A stretch of 64,000 nucleotides of DNA from NCBI GenBank assembly GCA_000320605.2, contig KB445812.1:62001-126000 (forward strand). The letters are read 5' to 3'. Position numbers and translations under genes: made by a program. Shown here in pieces: positions 24,458 to 36,700 of this stretch; the first letter of the stretch is position 1, and each line of letters begins with the position of its first letter. A model generated the notes under the pieces. It was not told the DNA's origin and ran no database searches. It was given only the letters and a program-made list of their open reading frames with translations. This stretch comes from Gelatoporia subvermispora B. Lineage: Eukaryota > Basidiomycota > Agaricomycetes > Polyporales > Gelatoporiaceae.

Positions 24458-24534
24458 CCCCCCTAATTTTCCCCTGCTCTCCATTAAACCACCATCTTCC
24501 TCTCATTGCATCCTCTTCTTCTCTTGCGCTCACC

Positions 24535-25824
24535 ATGACACTCGTTCAGACCACCCTTCCCCCATCTACCAATACTCGCATCAACCAGCTTCGTCTTGAG
24601 CTGTGTCGCTCAGGCCTCTACCTGGGCCATAGCAGTGTTCGCCACAAAGTCATGTGGCAGCGCCGCACCGACGTTAGAGGGCGTGCCCACCAACTGGTAA
24701 TGCGACAGCCCGATGGCAAGGACGCAGCACCCGGGGCTGAGCCAGCCTACCTCTCGATGGTGGGCCGCATCCTCGAGGACGGCTTCTTCATGACGTGCGA
24801 CGCTAGCTGGAAACCGTCGCAGTACACCCCGAACTTGGCGCAGGCAAAAGCCTCGTGCTTGGTAGGGGAGCCGCCGGAATCGTCTGACTTGCACCTGCTC
24901 AAGCCTGACTGGGCGGAGGTCATCTCTAATATCAAGTGGTTCCAGCAGCTCATTGCGACGAAGGGATTCAATGAGTGTAAGGGATTTCTGGCCGAAGATC
25001 CCCCTCGTCAGTACCGTCTCAAACTGAAACATCCGTTATTCGAGGTAAGTAACATGCCTTCTCAAGCTCAAAGTTGTATCCTAAGACTCCATTGATAGGA
25101 ACACCTGCCAGAAGAAGTGCAGGGCCAGGACGACAACGGAAGCAACAACGGTGATGCAGCGGCAGGCGATAACGACGACGATGACACAGATACTTGCAAC
25201 TACAAGGACGATCGGTTCTCGTCGCCTGCAAATGACCCAGAGGCTCCTAAGGAGGGAGAATCTGTCGCAGGCAATGAAGAAGATGAGCGTAAGTCCTCGT
25301 ATTTTGAGTGGATTAACGCAAAGTTCTGACCATATTATTCAGCGCTTGGTCCAGAGTTCGATATTGAATTCTGGCCAACTACGTCAGATGTTGCAAAGCA
25401 CGCGCTGGACGAGATCAAATCCACTCACCGCGTCATCCCTATCCCTGTGTACAGCCGCAACAACAAGCTCGTGAATCCATCGGAGTATCGGTCCATGCTC
25501 CAGGGAGCTCTCGTTGAGATCCACTTCTGTCTCTTCCACTGGTCAATCGGACAGCGTAGCAATGGTGCGGGGTCATCCGGTGGCTCGGATGTCTTCTCCG
25601 CGGAAGTCTATGCTATGCACGTTGTCAAACCACCTCCGCCGGCCGTGCCGTCCACACCGCGCAAGTGTAGAGTTGCGAGCACGAGCCCGATCCATTCTCC
25701 AGCGCAACGTCCGACAAAGAGGCGTCGTGTCGGAGGCATGTGTATCTTCATGATAGTCTTCTTCGTCTTGCTAATTTCGTCACTTATCTTCATTGGTGTG
25801 TGTAGCTTAATCATTGCATTCTAA
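24535..25824 (+). CDS. Helitron-adjacent protein of unknown function
   Basis: Three exons (24535-25044, 25099-25288, 25343-25824) close in phase and give 393 aa with no stop. Residues 1-170 form one probably folded domain (LRLELCRSGLYLGH, SNIKWFQQLIATKGF). Exon 2 is an Asp/Asn/Glu-rich spacer. Exon 3 holds DIEFWPTTSDVAKHALDEIK, then HRVIPIPVYSRN and LVEIHFCLFHWSIG, then a basic PTKRRRVGG tail. The last 28 residues are very hydrophobic and would make one membrane segment, but they follow the basic tail oddly and may be unspliced or read-through sequence. The gene sits head to head with the Helitron gene. Unlike its neighbours it has no lesion, which could mean it is still under selection or came in more recently. 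Whether it lies inside the transposon is unresolved. Confidence 0.75.
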
Positions 25825-25851
25825 CATCGTCGTCCGTGTTCGTTCATTCAT

Positions 25852-25869
25852 GCCTTCCAGCGGGAAGGC
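25852..25869. repeat. 7-bp stem hairpin downstream of the Helitron-adjacent gene
   Basis: GCCTTCC, a 4-nt loop and GGAAGGC lie 28 bp past the stop at 25824. This may be a 3' UTR structure or a transposon end. Confidence 0.35.
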
Positions 25870-26474
25870 TCTATTACATCTGGGCTTGGTTTAGTATTTT
25901 TCCTCAATCTCTCCATCTCTAGAGGCTATGGACTCACATCTTCTTGCATGTCTGATCCCTCTCCTTAGAATACATTAGTCTACTGGCTCTTGCATATGTT
26001 CGCTGTCGTCGTCTGTCTGGTGGTCTCATCGTCTCCTCACCTACTTAGTATGGCTGCACTGTTATTTATTTACGCATTTTATCAATACCAACTTCTATTT
26101 TGAGCTTTCCGCACGTGCAGTTAACTCTCGCGACTCGCTGCCAGCGCGGCACTGCACTCGTGTACGCCCATCATTGTGCTGCCACCCACTGTTGCGGATG
26201 CCAGTGAGCGTCGCCACGCACACTCAGCCCGTTTTGCTCTGGTTTAGCCGAGCATGTACGAGCGAGTGTGTGCTGCGTAGTCATTGGCTGATGCGATAGA
26301 AGGTGACAACACAGTACTTATTCTCGTTGCCACGGGTATACTTGCCGTCTCGCAGAGATCGCCTGCTTGGGCATTCACCCAACCTTAACCCCACCCCGAT
26401 GTCTCCTTCCACTTCAGGAGTAAGTTACATGCGAAAATGATAACAGTCTATATCTCTTCCGACAAGCAAGGGTC

Positions 26475-28475
26475 ATGCCGGCGCAGACGGCACTCCCCGA
26501 GTCGCCCAAGTGTCCCACGGTTTTACGTCTACGTTCGCCACGTTCCTCCAATTCAGAGTTTCGCAGTCCGCCTCATGCCTAGGACAGCTCACGGAGCTCA
26601 GTGGTCGACACCAAGACGTTCGCAATGGACGTGGTCGCACACCCACAAGATGGTCACCCTCTCGCCAGCTTAGCGCATGCCACACCTCGATCTACCTTCA
26701 GTTCCTGCACTGACCAATTCTGGTCGAACAACCCGACTCGAACACATCGCTTGATCAACTATCTCGTGATGCACAAAGACGAACGTGAATTTCTGTTTAG
26801 AAATTTCGTCCCGGATGCGCCTCTCAGCTCTCCTGAAGACTGGAATGTGGAGATCATGATCTTCCAGCGAATCGCAGCATATATCATCGCTGAGGAATAT
26901 GACGACGCACTTATGACAGACTATACAGCACACGCTGGGCAGTACATGCAGATGGTTTCGGATCGTTTTTACGAGTCAGTTCCAGATTTCTTGCAGGGAC
27001 CCACGCTGATAGACATGTGCACAGCTTGGCGTCCTTGTATCAAGCGTCCTGCATGCAGTGTGTCTTGGCGGGCGGTGGTGACGCGGCATCCTCGATTCAA
27101 TGCTTGCCTATGGATGTGTTCCTTCGTTTGCACCAGCTCTTGGAGAATCATCTGCTGCTAAATTTAATTGCTCCAGAGTATACCCTGCAAGCAGTTCAAT
27201 GCTCGGTACCGAGGCCCCTGCTCGGGTGGGAAAGTGACGGCGGACAGGGATATGGCGAAATCGGTACACCGGGCGATTACGAAGATATGCAGACTCACGA
27301 CATCAACGAAGAGACGCAATCCGACATATATGGGCTTACACTCGGACGTGATCGAGTGGCCGACAACATAGCACTGGATCGATTAGTCGGCCACTTTGTG
27401 AACGGCGAGACGGACATATCGGTGCTCTTCGACCGACCTCAGTTACTTCAGCAGGTTCTGTCAAAGTTGTCGGCGGCACTGTTTATCGTGCCTCTCTTCA
27501 ATGTCTCCAACATCGCCAATGTCGCCCATGTCTCCAATGTCACCCATGTCACCAATGTCGCCCATGTCTCTAATGTCGCCGGCATCTCCTCTCTCCCCTT
27601 TGTCGCCCTCGTCATCAGAATTGCAGATTCCCGATGACGATATGTCCATTTCTACTCCCTCTACCCCTTCCTCCCTTTCGGTGGATAGCATTACCTCTGC
27701 CTCCTTTGCTGAGATGCGTCGGGCCCACGAGGAGGAGCTCGCCCAGTACAACCGCCGTCTGGAGCATCTGGACCGGACATTGGCGCACACGCACGTAGTG
27801 CAAGCGGTGGAAAAGGTCCGCTTCCGTGAATTGGAGAGATTGTTAGGCAAGGCCCCTCTCAATGAGATTATTAGTCACTGCCAGCGCATAGTGCCGATAT
27901 CGCAGGGAACACAGAACGGGCTATCGACGCAGGTGCAGGTATATGTCCCCATGTTCAACCTAGCGCAACCATCGACACACTCTATCGAGCATCAAACTAC
28001 CACACATCCCGCGATGTTCACGTCTGCCACGATGCCTTATACGAATATGCCTCCCCTTCCCTCCCGGTCTGGGATGTCAGTAATGCCAGTAATGCCTGCG
28101 ATGCTGTCAATGCCGGCGGTACCAACCATGCCTTATATACCTGCCACCCCTCACATACCAGTAATCCCGCCAACTTCTCAAATCCCTTTGTTTACTCCGT
28201 GGGCACCGTTGCACAACGTCCCACCGCCGACGTCGCATGGCGTGTCCGCGCTTCACCCATCTGCCATGTCTCAGCCGACCCACTTCGTGCACCCCGTCCT
28301 TGTGCCCCAGCAATCCTCCTCGACGATGCAGATGCAAGCGGCGTCGTATGGGTACGCTCCGACGAGCGGGACGTCCTACGTTCAGTTCACGCCCGGCAAT
28401 CCGGGCCAAGCGGCGATGTTGTCGAATTTTGCGCAGTTCACGTCGGCGGCGCATGGGTACCCGCGCCAGATCTGA
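26475..28475 (+). pseudogene. Decayed gene with Met/Ser/Pro repeats and a coiled coil
   Basis: The frame from ATG 26475 meets TAG at 26580-26582 (CAG would be Gln) and then runs through WSNNPTRTHRLINYLVMHKD, a domain I do not recognise. Near 27016 the good frame moves by two bases at ATGTGCAC. It continues (VFLRLHQLLENHLLLNLI) and moves again by one base near 27490, just before a run of Met-Ser-Pro units. The last frame is open to 28475: a coiled coil (EEELAQYNRRLEHLDRTLAH) and a Pro/Met/Tyr-rich tail. No GT..AG pairs explain the frame changes. An alternative is sequence errors at the two indels, but that would not explain the stop. Confidence 0.55.
27501..27600 (+). repeat. Short tandem repeat encoding Met-Ser-Pro units
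   Basis: Nine-base units of the form CCAATGTCN/CCCATGTCN are repeated about ten times. In one frame they give MSP repeats, in another NVAHVSN. The gene's frame change falls at the left edge of this array, a likely slippage site. Confidence 0.8.
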
Positions 28476-29090
28476 GCATTCCCGAGGTGAAAGTAGTATT
28501 GTGAAGCTCATGGGGTTCCTCAGAATCCGAGAGTTCGTTCAAGCGATATTCCCTGAAAGTCAATTTGATGCAGAGTGGATGGACTGGGCATGATGCGGAT
28601 GATACAATACTCGCTTTATATAATCTTGGATACGCTCAATTGGATATGCCTAGACATAATTCACGTCTTCATAATCGACAATTTAGTACACGTATTCGTA
28701 TTCATGCGTAATCTGTGATGCGTGGGAACTACAGTGATTGGACAGGAATGTTTCTCCAAATCTGCTGACTGCATCCTTCTTCCGCCCGCTCATAGCCCAT
28801 CGCTCCATTTGCCATTGTCTTCACCGATGCAGCCTCATTAATCCAAATATCTTCAACACAGGGATTCATTTTCGGAATGACACGCAGCTTACCGTGGAAT
28901 ATTCGAGATTTGCCGTCCTTTTTTTGATTTGCACACAGCGCACGGTGCCGAGCCATGACCGTACATAATCCGAACAATGAAGTCGAAGCCTGATTCTGAC
29001 CGAGCTCGCATTGCCACCAAGATCTCTTACCCATTTTCTCTACGCCAACGATTCTTCGAATTATGATGTCTCCCGTGGGTTATTCCTCTG

Positions 29091-29523
29091 ATGGCGTACC
29101 TTCGGGGGCTGTTAGCAGTGCCCACAGAGGAGTTCGTGGCACTGCCGCAAGCTTATCGAGATAGGTTGGTGAGGGACGCGATCATCGCCACATCCGCGCC
29201 GCCGGAAGCTCGCGGTGACCTCAGCGCTGTGCTTCGTGCGCGGTTATCATACGCACTATCGAGTGTATCAAAGCAACAGTGTTGGAAGTGTTAAGGGATG
29301 CACATGAAGTACAACTGAGAAATGCACCTCCGACCGCCATCTCACGATGGACCGAGGGTGCGTATCCAAAAACTAGTTGCGCTTGCCATGCTCAACACAA
29401 TCCGGAAAGTGTTGTCTCTTACGAAGGTCGATGCGCAGGTGCTGGCAATCCCAATCCACAGGCACCATGATATGCTCTTGGTCCCTGTAGCACCGCGCAT
29501 TTTGAGTTCTACATCTGGTTGAC
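29091..29523 (+). pseudogene. Decayed gene, two frameshifts, family unknown
   Basis: The ATG at 29091 starts a good frame (LLAVPTEEFVALPQAYRDRL) that shifts near 29277 into TVLEVLRDAHEVQLRNAPP. It shifts again near 29356 into QKLVALAMLNTIRKVLSLTK and ends at TGA 29521-29523. Each segment has helical amphipathic composition, and together they make one plausible protein of about 140 aa. No introns fit at the junctions. I cannot name the family. Confidence 0.45.
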
Positions 29524-29639
29524 GGTATACTTTACTTCACATACCGTGATACTTCGCGTCTAATAGGTGAACATTAAGATATTTTGGAAGACGCAGTCGG
29601 GGAAAATTGCGTCATACGCGAATCGGAGAAGGATTCACA

Positions 29640-30500
29640 GCGGCACTGGTAGACACCCGAAGGACTTTGCACTAAGAGACAAGCAGACGCTCCAGGCATG
29701 ATGAGACTTTCGGGATCATGTTCTCAGGGCCGGAACGATGCTTCAGGCTATCAGACATCGTTTTACAGGTGTTTCAAGCCTGAGCATCAGATGCAGAAGC
29801 TTCCAGTAACGCTACCTTCCGGTCGAAGTCGGGCAGCACATGCGAGAGAGACAAGAATTTCCCAAGGCGGATATGATGTCGTCATATACAACAGAAACTT
29901 TGTAGAACAAGTGGGTGACCCATAGAGAAACAAGCCCCGTTAGAGCAGGAAAGCTGAAAGGCAAACCCAAAAGAGCCCGAGGGATCTTCGCGATTGAGTT
30001 GAGTGTGCGAGGGAGACCGACGAGCCCGACGTCACCGCCCTGACTTGGCAACGCGCTGGTGTCGTTTGCGACCTGGTCCACATCGAATTCGCAGGTGGAG
30101 AACGTGCGTGCCATGCGCCTCCCACGGAACGCCCGAGCCCGCGCGCGAGCTTCGGGCGAAGCTCGCCAGAAGAGGTCGTCGCGCACACGGAGGCACGCGC
30201 TGCGCTCGCACGCGCGCGGGGCTTGCCTGATCGGGGACTATAGTGCCCAGATAAGGCAGTGCGGCGGGTGGGGCGGGGACGTTGTGCGCAGCGACGAAGG
30301 GTGGCTCACGGCCGCGCATGGCGCCATCGAGCGTGCTGCGACGGGAACGGCGGGTGGGGCGGGACTCGAGGCAACCATGTGACGGGAAATGTCTGGATGG
30401 GATCAGGACCAGAGGCGGGCTCGCCACTCGCGAAGCTCGACTCGCGAGTGGCGAGAGCGAGAGCCGATTGTTGCTCGTCGCACACCAGTGAGCTAGTGAG
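29640..30500 (+). repeat. Dispersed repeat, copy A (inverted partner at 43.79-44.6 kb)
   Basis: Matched base by base by eye against the reverse complement of 43790-44610, it is closely similar over about 800 bp with scattered substitutions and small indels. Landmarks shared in order: CAGCGGCACTG, GGACTTTGCA, GACTTTCGGGATC, GATATGATGTCGTCAT, GGGGACTATAGTGCC. No open frame is preserved in both copies, so it is probably a non-coding transposon or LTR-type fragment. Family unknown. Ends are approximate. Confidence 0.75.
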
Positions 30501-30599
30501 CAGCGATATTGCTAGCACATCTCTTCTTTCTTTCTGCCAGCACCGTTGCCAACGACGGCTGCTACTAGTTTGTCGTGCTCGTCCCTGGCCGAGCGCCGT

Positions 30600-33500
30600 C
30601 CGTCCCTCTTTTTTTGCTTTCCGTTTTCAACCCTCCCCGACCTGCGCGCTTGCCCCTTCCGGCCAGCCCATTCGTCTCCATCCGCTCCCTCCCCGCCCCT
30701 CCTCCGTCGCGACGCGCGCACTCGTCGCATTCTACTCGTACTGCAGAGGAACCCGTCGCAGAACACCCGCGACTGTGCTAGTTCGGTGGCTGAATTGACG
30801 TGCTGCTGCGGGACGCTCAACTGGTGAGTACCGCCTCTCCCGTTCGGGCAGCGACTCGACACCGACGTTGATCCTTTCCGGCCGTCGCCCGCTCTCATGT
30901 CCCGTCCACTCGTCCCTACGATGTCTGTCCTATTTGTGTCCACCTGCTCACACCTCGTTCGTCCAGCTATCCCCACCGCCAGCAATCGATTGCACTCCAT
31001 TCCATTCGCCCGCGACGCGTGCGGTGACCGGAGATCTTTCGAGGTGAGCATCATGTTCCTGTGATTCCATCGCATACATCTCGTCGATGGTGGCAAACAC
31101 CAAACGGACTCCTCGCAGAGCCCACGGCATGTCCGGATGAGCGCGCTAGAGCATTGTAAATACTTCTTGCATCACAGTTCGCCCATCGCGTTCGTGATGC
31201 TGCAGTTCCATCCTTCGCACCGCCCCCACTCTATTCGTTCATCGACTCGCCGAGAATAACGACTCCCATATCATGTTTCCCTCCATCCGATCTTCAGGCG
31301 CTCACACCATTTTGCCCCCAGCCGCAATCATCCCGTTCGTGCTGTGAACGACGCGAGGTATTACTTGGAACAAGCTAAGAGCTGTAGCCGGTGTTCCCTC
31401 AAGGTGAGTATCATACTCCTGTAATCTCATACCTCCCAAAGACGGTGGCGAACGGCGCATGGTATGTCTACAAACCCCATCGCATAGCCAATCGAACGCG
31501 CAAAGTCCCCCAGCATGCTTCTCCGTCCAATCTTTCAAGCGCTGACCCTCCGCTCCTCTCAGTCGACAACTCGCCACCCTCCATCCTGTCCGTGCGCGAC
31601 GCCGGCTATCGTAGGCGACACGACGCAGTTGATCCAGGTTCTGTAGCACGGAACATACTCGAGGTGAGCATCTCACCGGTGTTTCTATCTTTTATATCCT
31701 GGCGGCGGCGGCGGCGGACACCATGCGGTCTGTTCGCGTTTCAACACCGCGGCATGTTCGAACGAGCATGCCAGCACCCCCTACACACTTCTTGCACCAC
31801 AGCTGGTCCATCGCCCCGGCAATCGCCCCCCCCCNNNNNNNNNNNNNNNNNNNNNNNNNNNNNNNNNNNNNNNNNNNNNNNNNNNNNNNNNNNNNNNNNN
31901 NNNNNNNNNNNNNNNNNNNNNNNNNNNNNNNNNNNNNNNNNNNNNNNNNNNNNNNNNNNNNNNNNNNNNNNNNNNNNNNNNNNNNNNNNNNNNNNNNNNN
32001 NNNNNNNNNNNNNNNNNNNNNNNNNNNNNNNNNNNNNNNNNNNNNNNNNNNNNNNNNNNNNNNNNNNNNNNNNNNNNNNNNNNNNNNNNNNNNNNNNNNN
32101 NNNNNNNNNNNNNNNNNNNNNNNNNNNNNNNNNNNNNNNNNNNNNNNNNNNNNNNNNNNNNNNNNNNNNNNNNNNNNNNNNNNNNNNNNNNNNNNNNNNN
32201 NNNNNNNNNNNNNNNNNNNNNNNNNNNNNNNNNNNNNNNNNNNNNNNNNNNNNNNNNNNNNNNNNNNNNNNNNNNNNNNNNNNNNNNNNNNNNNNNNNNN
32301 NNNNNNNNNNNNNNNNNNNNNNNNNNNNNNNNNNNNNNNNNNNNNNNNNNNNNNNNNNNNNNNNNNNNNNNNNNNNNNNNNNNNNNNNNNNNNNNNNNNN
32401 NNNNNNNNNNNNNNNNNNNNNNNNNNNNNNNNNNNNNNNNNNNNNNNNNNNNNNNNNNNNCCCCCCCCCCCCCCCCGAGTATAGCGGCTCTCAGATCATG
32501 TTTCTCTCCATCTGGTTCTCGAGTGCTAATTCCCTGCCCTCCCAGCTACCTCCTCGCGCTAATCCGTTTGTGCACAATCCCGACCCGTTCAAAGTGACGC
32601 ACCGCGCTGGAACCAAGTTGAGTGTCGTGAAGGGAGTTCAATCAAGGTGAGCGTCATCTCGGGTTCTCATCTCATATATATATATACGCCTCGGCGACGG
32701 TGTCCGCAAAGCCCACGGCATGCCCAAACGGACGCGCGAACGCCTTCTGCCCGCTTCCTGCATCACAATTTGTACCCCGCATCGGTCATGCCCCTTATGC
32801 TAGAATCACGGCTCTCAGACGGTGTTCCCGCCATCCAATCCGCCTTGACGTACTCATGATCTCTTGCTCACCTGACCCCTTCTCAGGCACCACCGGCATC
32901 TCTCTGCGATCGTGGTTTCATCTTGAACTACGCGCTCTCGTCCGTCCACACTCACACTGCGGTGACCCGATAGAGGTCCAGGCATTGTCTCGAGGGAGAG
33001 CGACGGACTGACGCGGGAGCTTGAGCAGCAGATAGTGCTGCTACCGGTGAGTCTCGTCTACATCAGTCCCTCTTGTCCCGCGAGCCCCATCTACGCCCGC
33101 CTGCGCGTGCAATGCTGCGCTGTACTTGGCAGCTGCATCGCCCCATGCCCAAGACCTGGCGCTGGCGCATATAGTGAGCCATCTCCACGTACTCCGATAT
33201 TCCCGGAGTTGCGATCCCTGCTGTGCGCCGCCGCATCTCCCGCCCCGAGCTCGGCTCGCTTCCCTGCGATTACGCGCAGCGCGAGCATCCACGGGCGAAC
33301 TTCGCCGAGTACAGCAGTAGCTGGCTCGACCCCGGCTCCCAGCTCTCGCGCGCAAGGACATCACTGACCGCACCGACTTTGCAGGTTCTTCTCGCGCTTC
33401 CATCGCCCTCCAGCCCGCCACTGGACGTGTGCATCGCACCGCGAGCATCGTCGACGACTTCCGGCATCCACCATCCGCTGCTCGACTCGCCATCCATCGC

Positions 33501-33788
33501 CGCGACGGCCCATCATCCATCGCATCACACCACACCATTCACCGTGTGCGCCTGCGGTCCGCGCCTCAGCCTCCTCATTGCCTCGCCAATCTTCGCCGCG
33601 CCTCCTCCTTTCACTCCGTCTCCCATCCCGCCCCATCCCTTACTCTACCAGCACCGCCCCCTCGCGCCCCTACCTCACCTTAATCCTTAATCCCACCACC
33701 TTAACTACCTCAGCTACCTCACCTATCTCACTTATCTCGCCTACCTCGCCTTCCCCCTACGAGCTCGGCCCGGCGCGCCCATCCATGC
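30600..33788 (+). other. Long non-coding leader with tandem exon-like modules
   Basis: Upstream of the ATG at 33789 the same arrangement recurs: a pyrimidine tract ending CCAG or TCAG, 77-160 nt, then AG|GTGAGY or CG|GTGAGT, then an intron-like spacer. Candidate exons are 30967-31043, 31322-31403, 31563-31663, 32546-32646 and 32887-33046. An initial donor lies at 30823 and a last acceptor at 33384. Spacers share diverged blocks (GGTGWCCGCAAAG/GGTGGCAAAC, CCCACGGCATG). I read it as a 5' UTR grown by duplication of an exon-intron unit. A sequence gap hides part of it. Confidence 0.5.
31835..32460. other. Assembly gap (626 N) flanked by poly-C
   Basis: Unsequenced bases run from 31835 to 32460, with a C run on the left (31826-31834) and 16 C on the right (32461-32476). 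Any open frame through it is an artefact. The flanking C tract probably caused the gap. Confidence 0.98.
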
Positions 33789-36700
33789 ATGGCCATGTCC
33801 TCCGCATCCCCGCGCCCCCGCTCGAGCACGGCCGCGCCCGCCCCGCTCGCGCGCCTCTCGCGCCTCGTCTCCGCGTTTCCCTTCGGGCGCCCCGCACCCT
33901 CCCCCTATCCCAACCCCGCCCCGCCGGAGTGGTCCATCCACATCCACAACCACCCGTACGCGCAGCCGCAGCCGCTCCCGCAGACCGCGCCGCCGCACCA
34001 GCTCGCGCACCAGTTCTCGCACTCGAACGTGCGCGCGGTGTATGCGTCCGCGTCCGCGGCGGGCGGCGCGGGGGAGCACGCGCTGTCGAGCTCGGCGCCC
34101 GCTGCCGCTGCGTCGCCCGCGCAGGTCAATGCGTACCGCGCGCGGCCAGACCGCGCGGGCGGGATCGGCGACACGCCCGTCCCGGTGCGGCGCTCGCAGG
34201 AGCAGAGCTCGCACGGGCACGGGCATGGGCACGACCACGGGCTCTGGCACGGACACGGCCAAGCTCAGAGTACAAGTCAGACGCAAGGTCAGAATCAGTT
34301 GCCGACGCAGGCCCCGCCACAGCGCGCGAGCCTCGTCCCGCGACTGTCCCTGCCGAGGCTCTCGCGCGTGCTGCAACACTCGGCGTCGGCGGCGACGCTG
34401 AAGGAGAAAGAGAAAGAGAAGGAAAGGGAGAGGGAGAGGGAGAAGGAACGGGGGACGGCAGCCTTCCCGCGACCGCACCCCTACGCCTACGCTGGCGCGT
34501 ACACATACACAGGCCCGCCTGCCCCACAGTCCGCGCCACCCATCACGAGCCCGTCCGCTCCTGTCCCTGTCCCTGCGCCTGTCCACACATCACTATCGCG
34601 TGCACCCGCCGCCCCCAGCTCCCGCGCACATCCACCCGCGGCCTCGCCCACCTCCGTGCCCCCGAGCGCCTTCCCCGCGTACGCCCACACGCTCCCCGCA
34701 CGCGCCCCCACGCACGCGCGCACAGTCCCGCCTTCGCCACCCGCAGCCGGCGCCTCGCACGCGCGCAAGGCCTCCGGCGCGCCCCTCGCGCTCAAGGCGT
34801 CCGCATCGACGCCCGATCTGCGCCCGCGCCGCGACACCTCCGCAGGCTCAAGCATGCGGAAGGTGGGGCGGTGGCTCGCCGCGGACGGGTGGTGCGCCGC
34901 GCTCGTGCTCCCGCGGCCGAACTTCGTCCTGCGTGTCGAGGGCTCCGACGCGGGCTCGGCCACCGGCGTGGCTGCGGGACGGAGACTTATCAGTCCCGGG
35001 ACGAGCCCGCTGCTGGGCCCCGGGGAGTGGGAGGGTCGGACAAGTGAGGCGCAGGGAGAGGGGGGAGAGGGGGAAGGGGAAAAGGCCGAGAGCGTGGACG
35101 GATGCCGGCACGGGTGCAGGGGGAGGTATGTTGCCCACGGATGCATTGAGGAAGGCGAATTTGAGGGGCCAGTGGGACGTGGATGCGATCCCGGCTGCGG
35201 GCCCGTCAAGACTCGCGGATGTGCCAGGGATGCTAAGGGCGGGGAGGACGGAGCCGGGACATAGTGCGGGGATGCTGCAGGTGCCGGAGGCAGGCGATTC
35301 GCCCGCAAAGGGTAAGGGTAAGGAGATGGAGGCGAAGAAGGCGCGACCGCGAAGCTTTGCATGGGACGACCTCGCGCTGCCCAGCCCAGTGCCGTCACTC
35401 TCAAAGTACGTTCCCTGCTTGTTACCTTCCTTGATCATCACCCCGTCGATCCTGCATTTCTTCCCTTCACATTTCATGAGGCGCGTGCCGATTGGATGCT
35501 GACCGCTCTGCAGGGTCCTCGAGGATGGCCAGCAGCTCGTGCAGGAGCGCGCCGCGTGGAACGCCGCGGCGACAAAGGCGCTCTTTTCGCAACGGGCTCG
35601 CTCCGTCTCCCGCGCCCGCGCGCGGACAATCACCTCCCCGTCCCCCACCCCGCGCGCCCTCGACCGCCTCGCGGAGCGCACGCTCCTCGGCAGCCAGGCC
35701 CTCCCGCCCACCATCCATGTCCGCCCGCGCAAGACGTCGCGCGCCGACAAGGAGAAGGACAGGGACCAGGCTCCGCCAGACGTGCCGCTGAGCCCGCACT
35801 CGCATTCCCACTCGCATTCACACAGCCAGTCCCACGCCCGCTCGCATGCGCACTCCAACTCCGTCGGCACCGCCGCATCGCATGCGCAGACGCATACACA
35901 TACGGAGGAATCCTTCATGTGGCCTGCCGGTGCGCCTTCGGGTCATGGGCACCGTCAAGGTCCCGGGCACGCGCGCTCGCACTCGCTCACGGCGTCTGCG
36001 CGTAAAGTCGTGCGCACGGCGGCGGGTTTCTGTGGCATGGGCGCCGAAGAGGAGTTGTCGACACCAACTGCCGCTGTCGCAGAGAGAGCTGCCGCTGCCG
36101 CACCTGCGACGGATCCTGGGGTTATTCAGCTGGCGCCGCCGAGCGCGGCGCTCGCTATGCTCTCGCCAAATCAGCCCATGTTGACGCCATCGCCTGTGCC
36201 GTCAGGTGCAGGGACGTCCGCAGAGGGCATCGGGATCGCCATTTCGTCGCCGCAGCCGTCTGAAGACCATTCTCAGCGTGAGCGCGCCCGCGCGGAGCAG
36301 GAAGCGTTCCGGATACCTGCGCACCCATATGCACAAGGCGTATACTCAGCACAGACGACAACACGGCCGCGTGCGCAGACGCAGGATATAGCGGAGGGCT
36401 ACAACCGCCACCGTCAACCTGTACTCGTGCACCCGTATTCGCCGTATGCGAACCAGCACTCGTACGGTGCCGCGCAGACGCTGACGGTACGCGATGAGGA
36501 GAGCCTCTTCGCGGAGCTCACACCAGGATATATCCGGGAGTTCCACGCGGAGGAGCTGCGCTATTCGCCGTTTGGCGTGAGAGTGGAGGCAAAGACAGGT
36601 GATCAAGAGGAACCACAGAAGCAGCCCGAGCGTGGCCATCCATATGGCCCTTCAACGAAGCGCACGAGCGAGTGGGGCTTTGCGGATGCACTGAGCCACA

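Noticed and set aside
31391..32650. 419-codon frame spanning the assembly gap
   Set aside because: It reads through 626 unknown bases; only the flanks are real sequence, and they look like leader modules.
34126..35918. Long minus-strand frames opposite the low-complexity gene
   Set aside because: Shadows of strongly skewed GC codon use; the plus-strand model splices in phase and reads on for 1337 codons.
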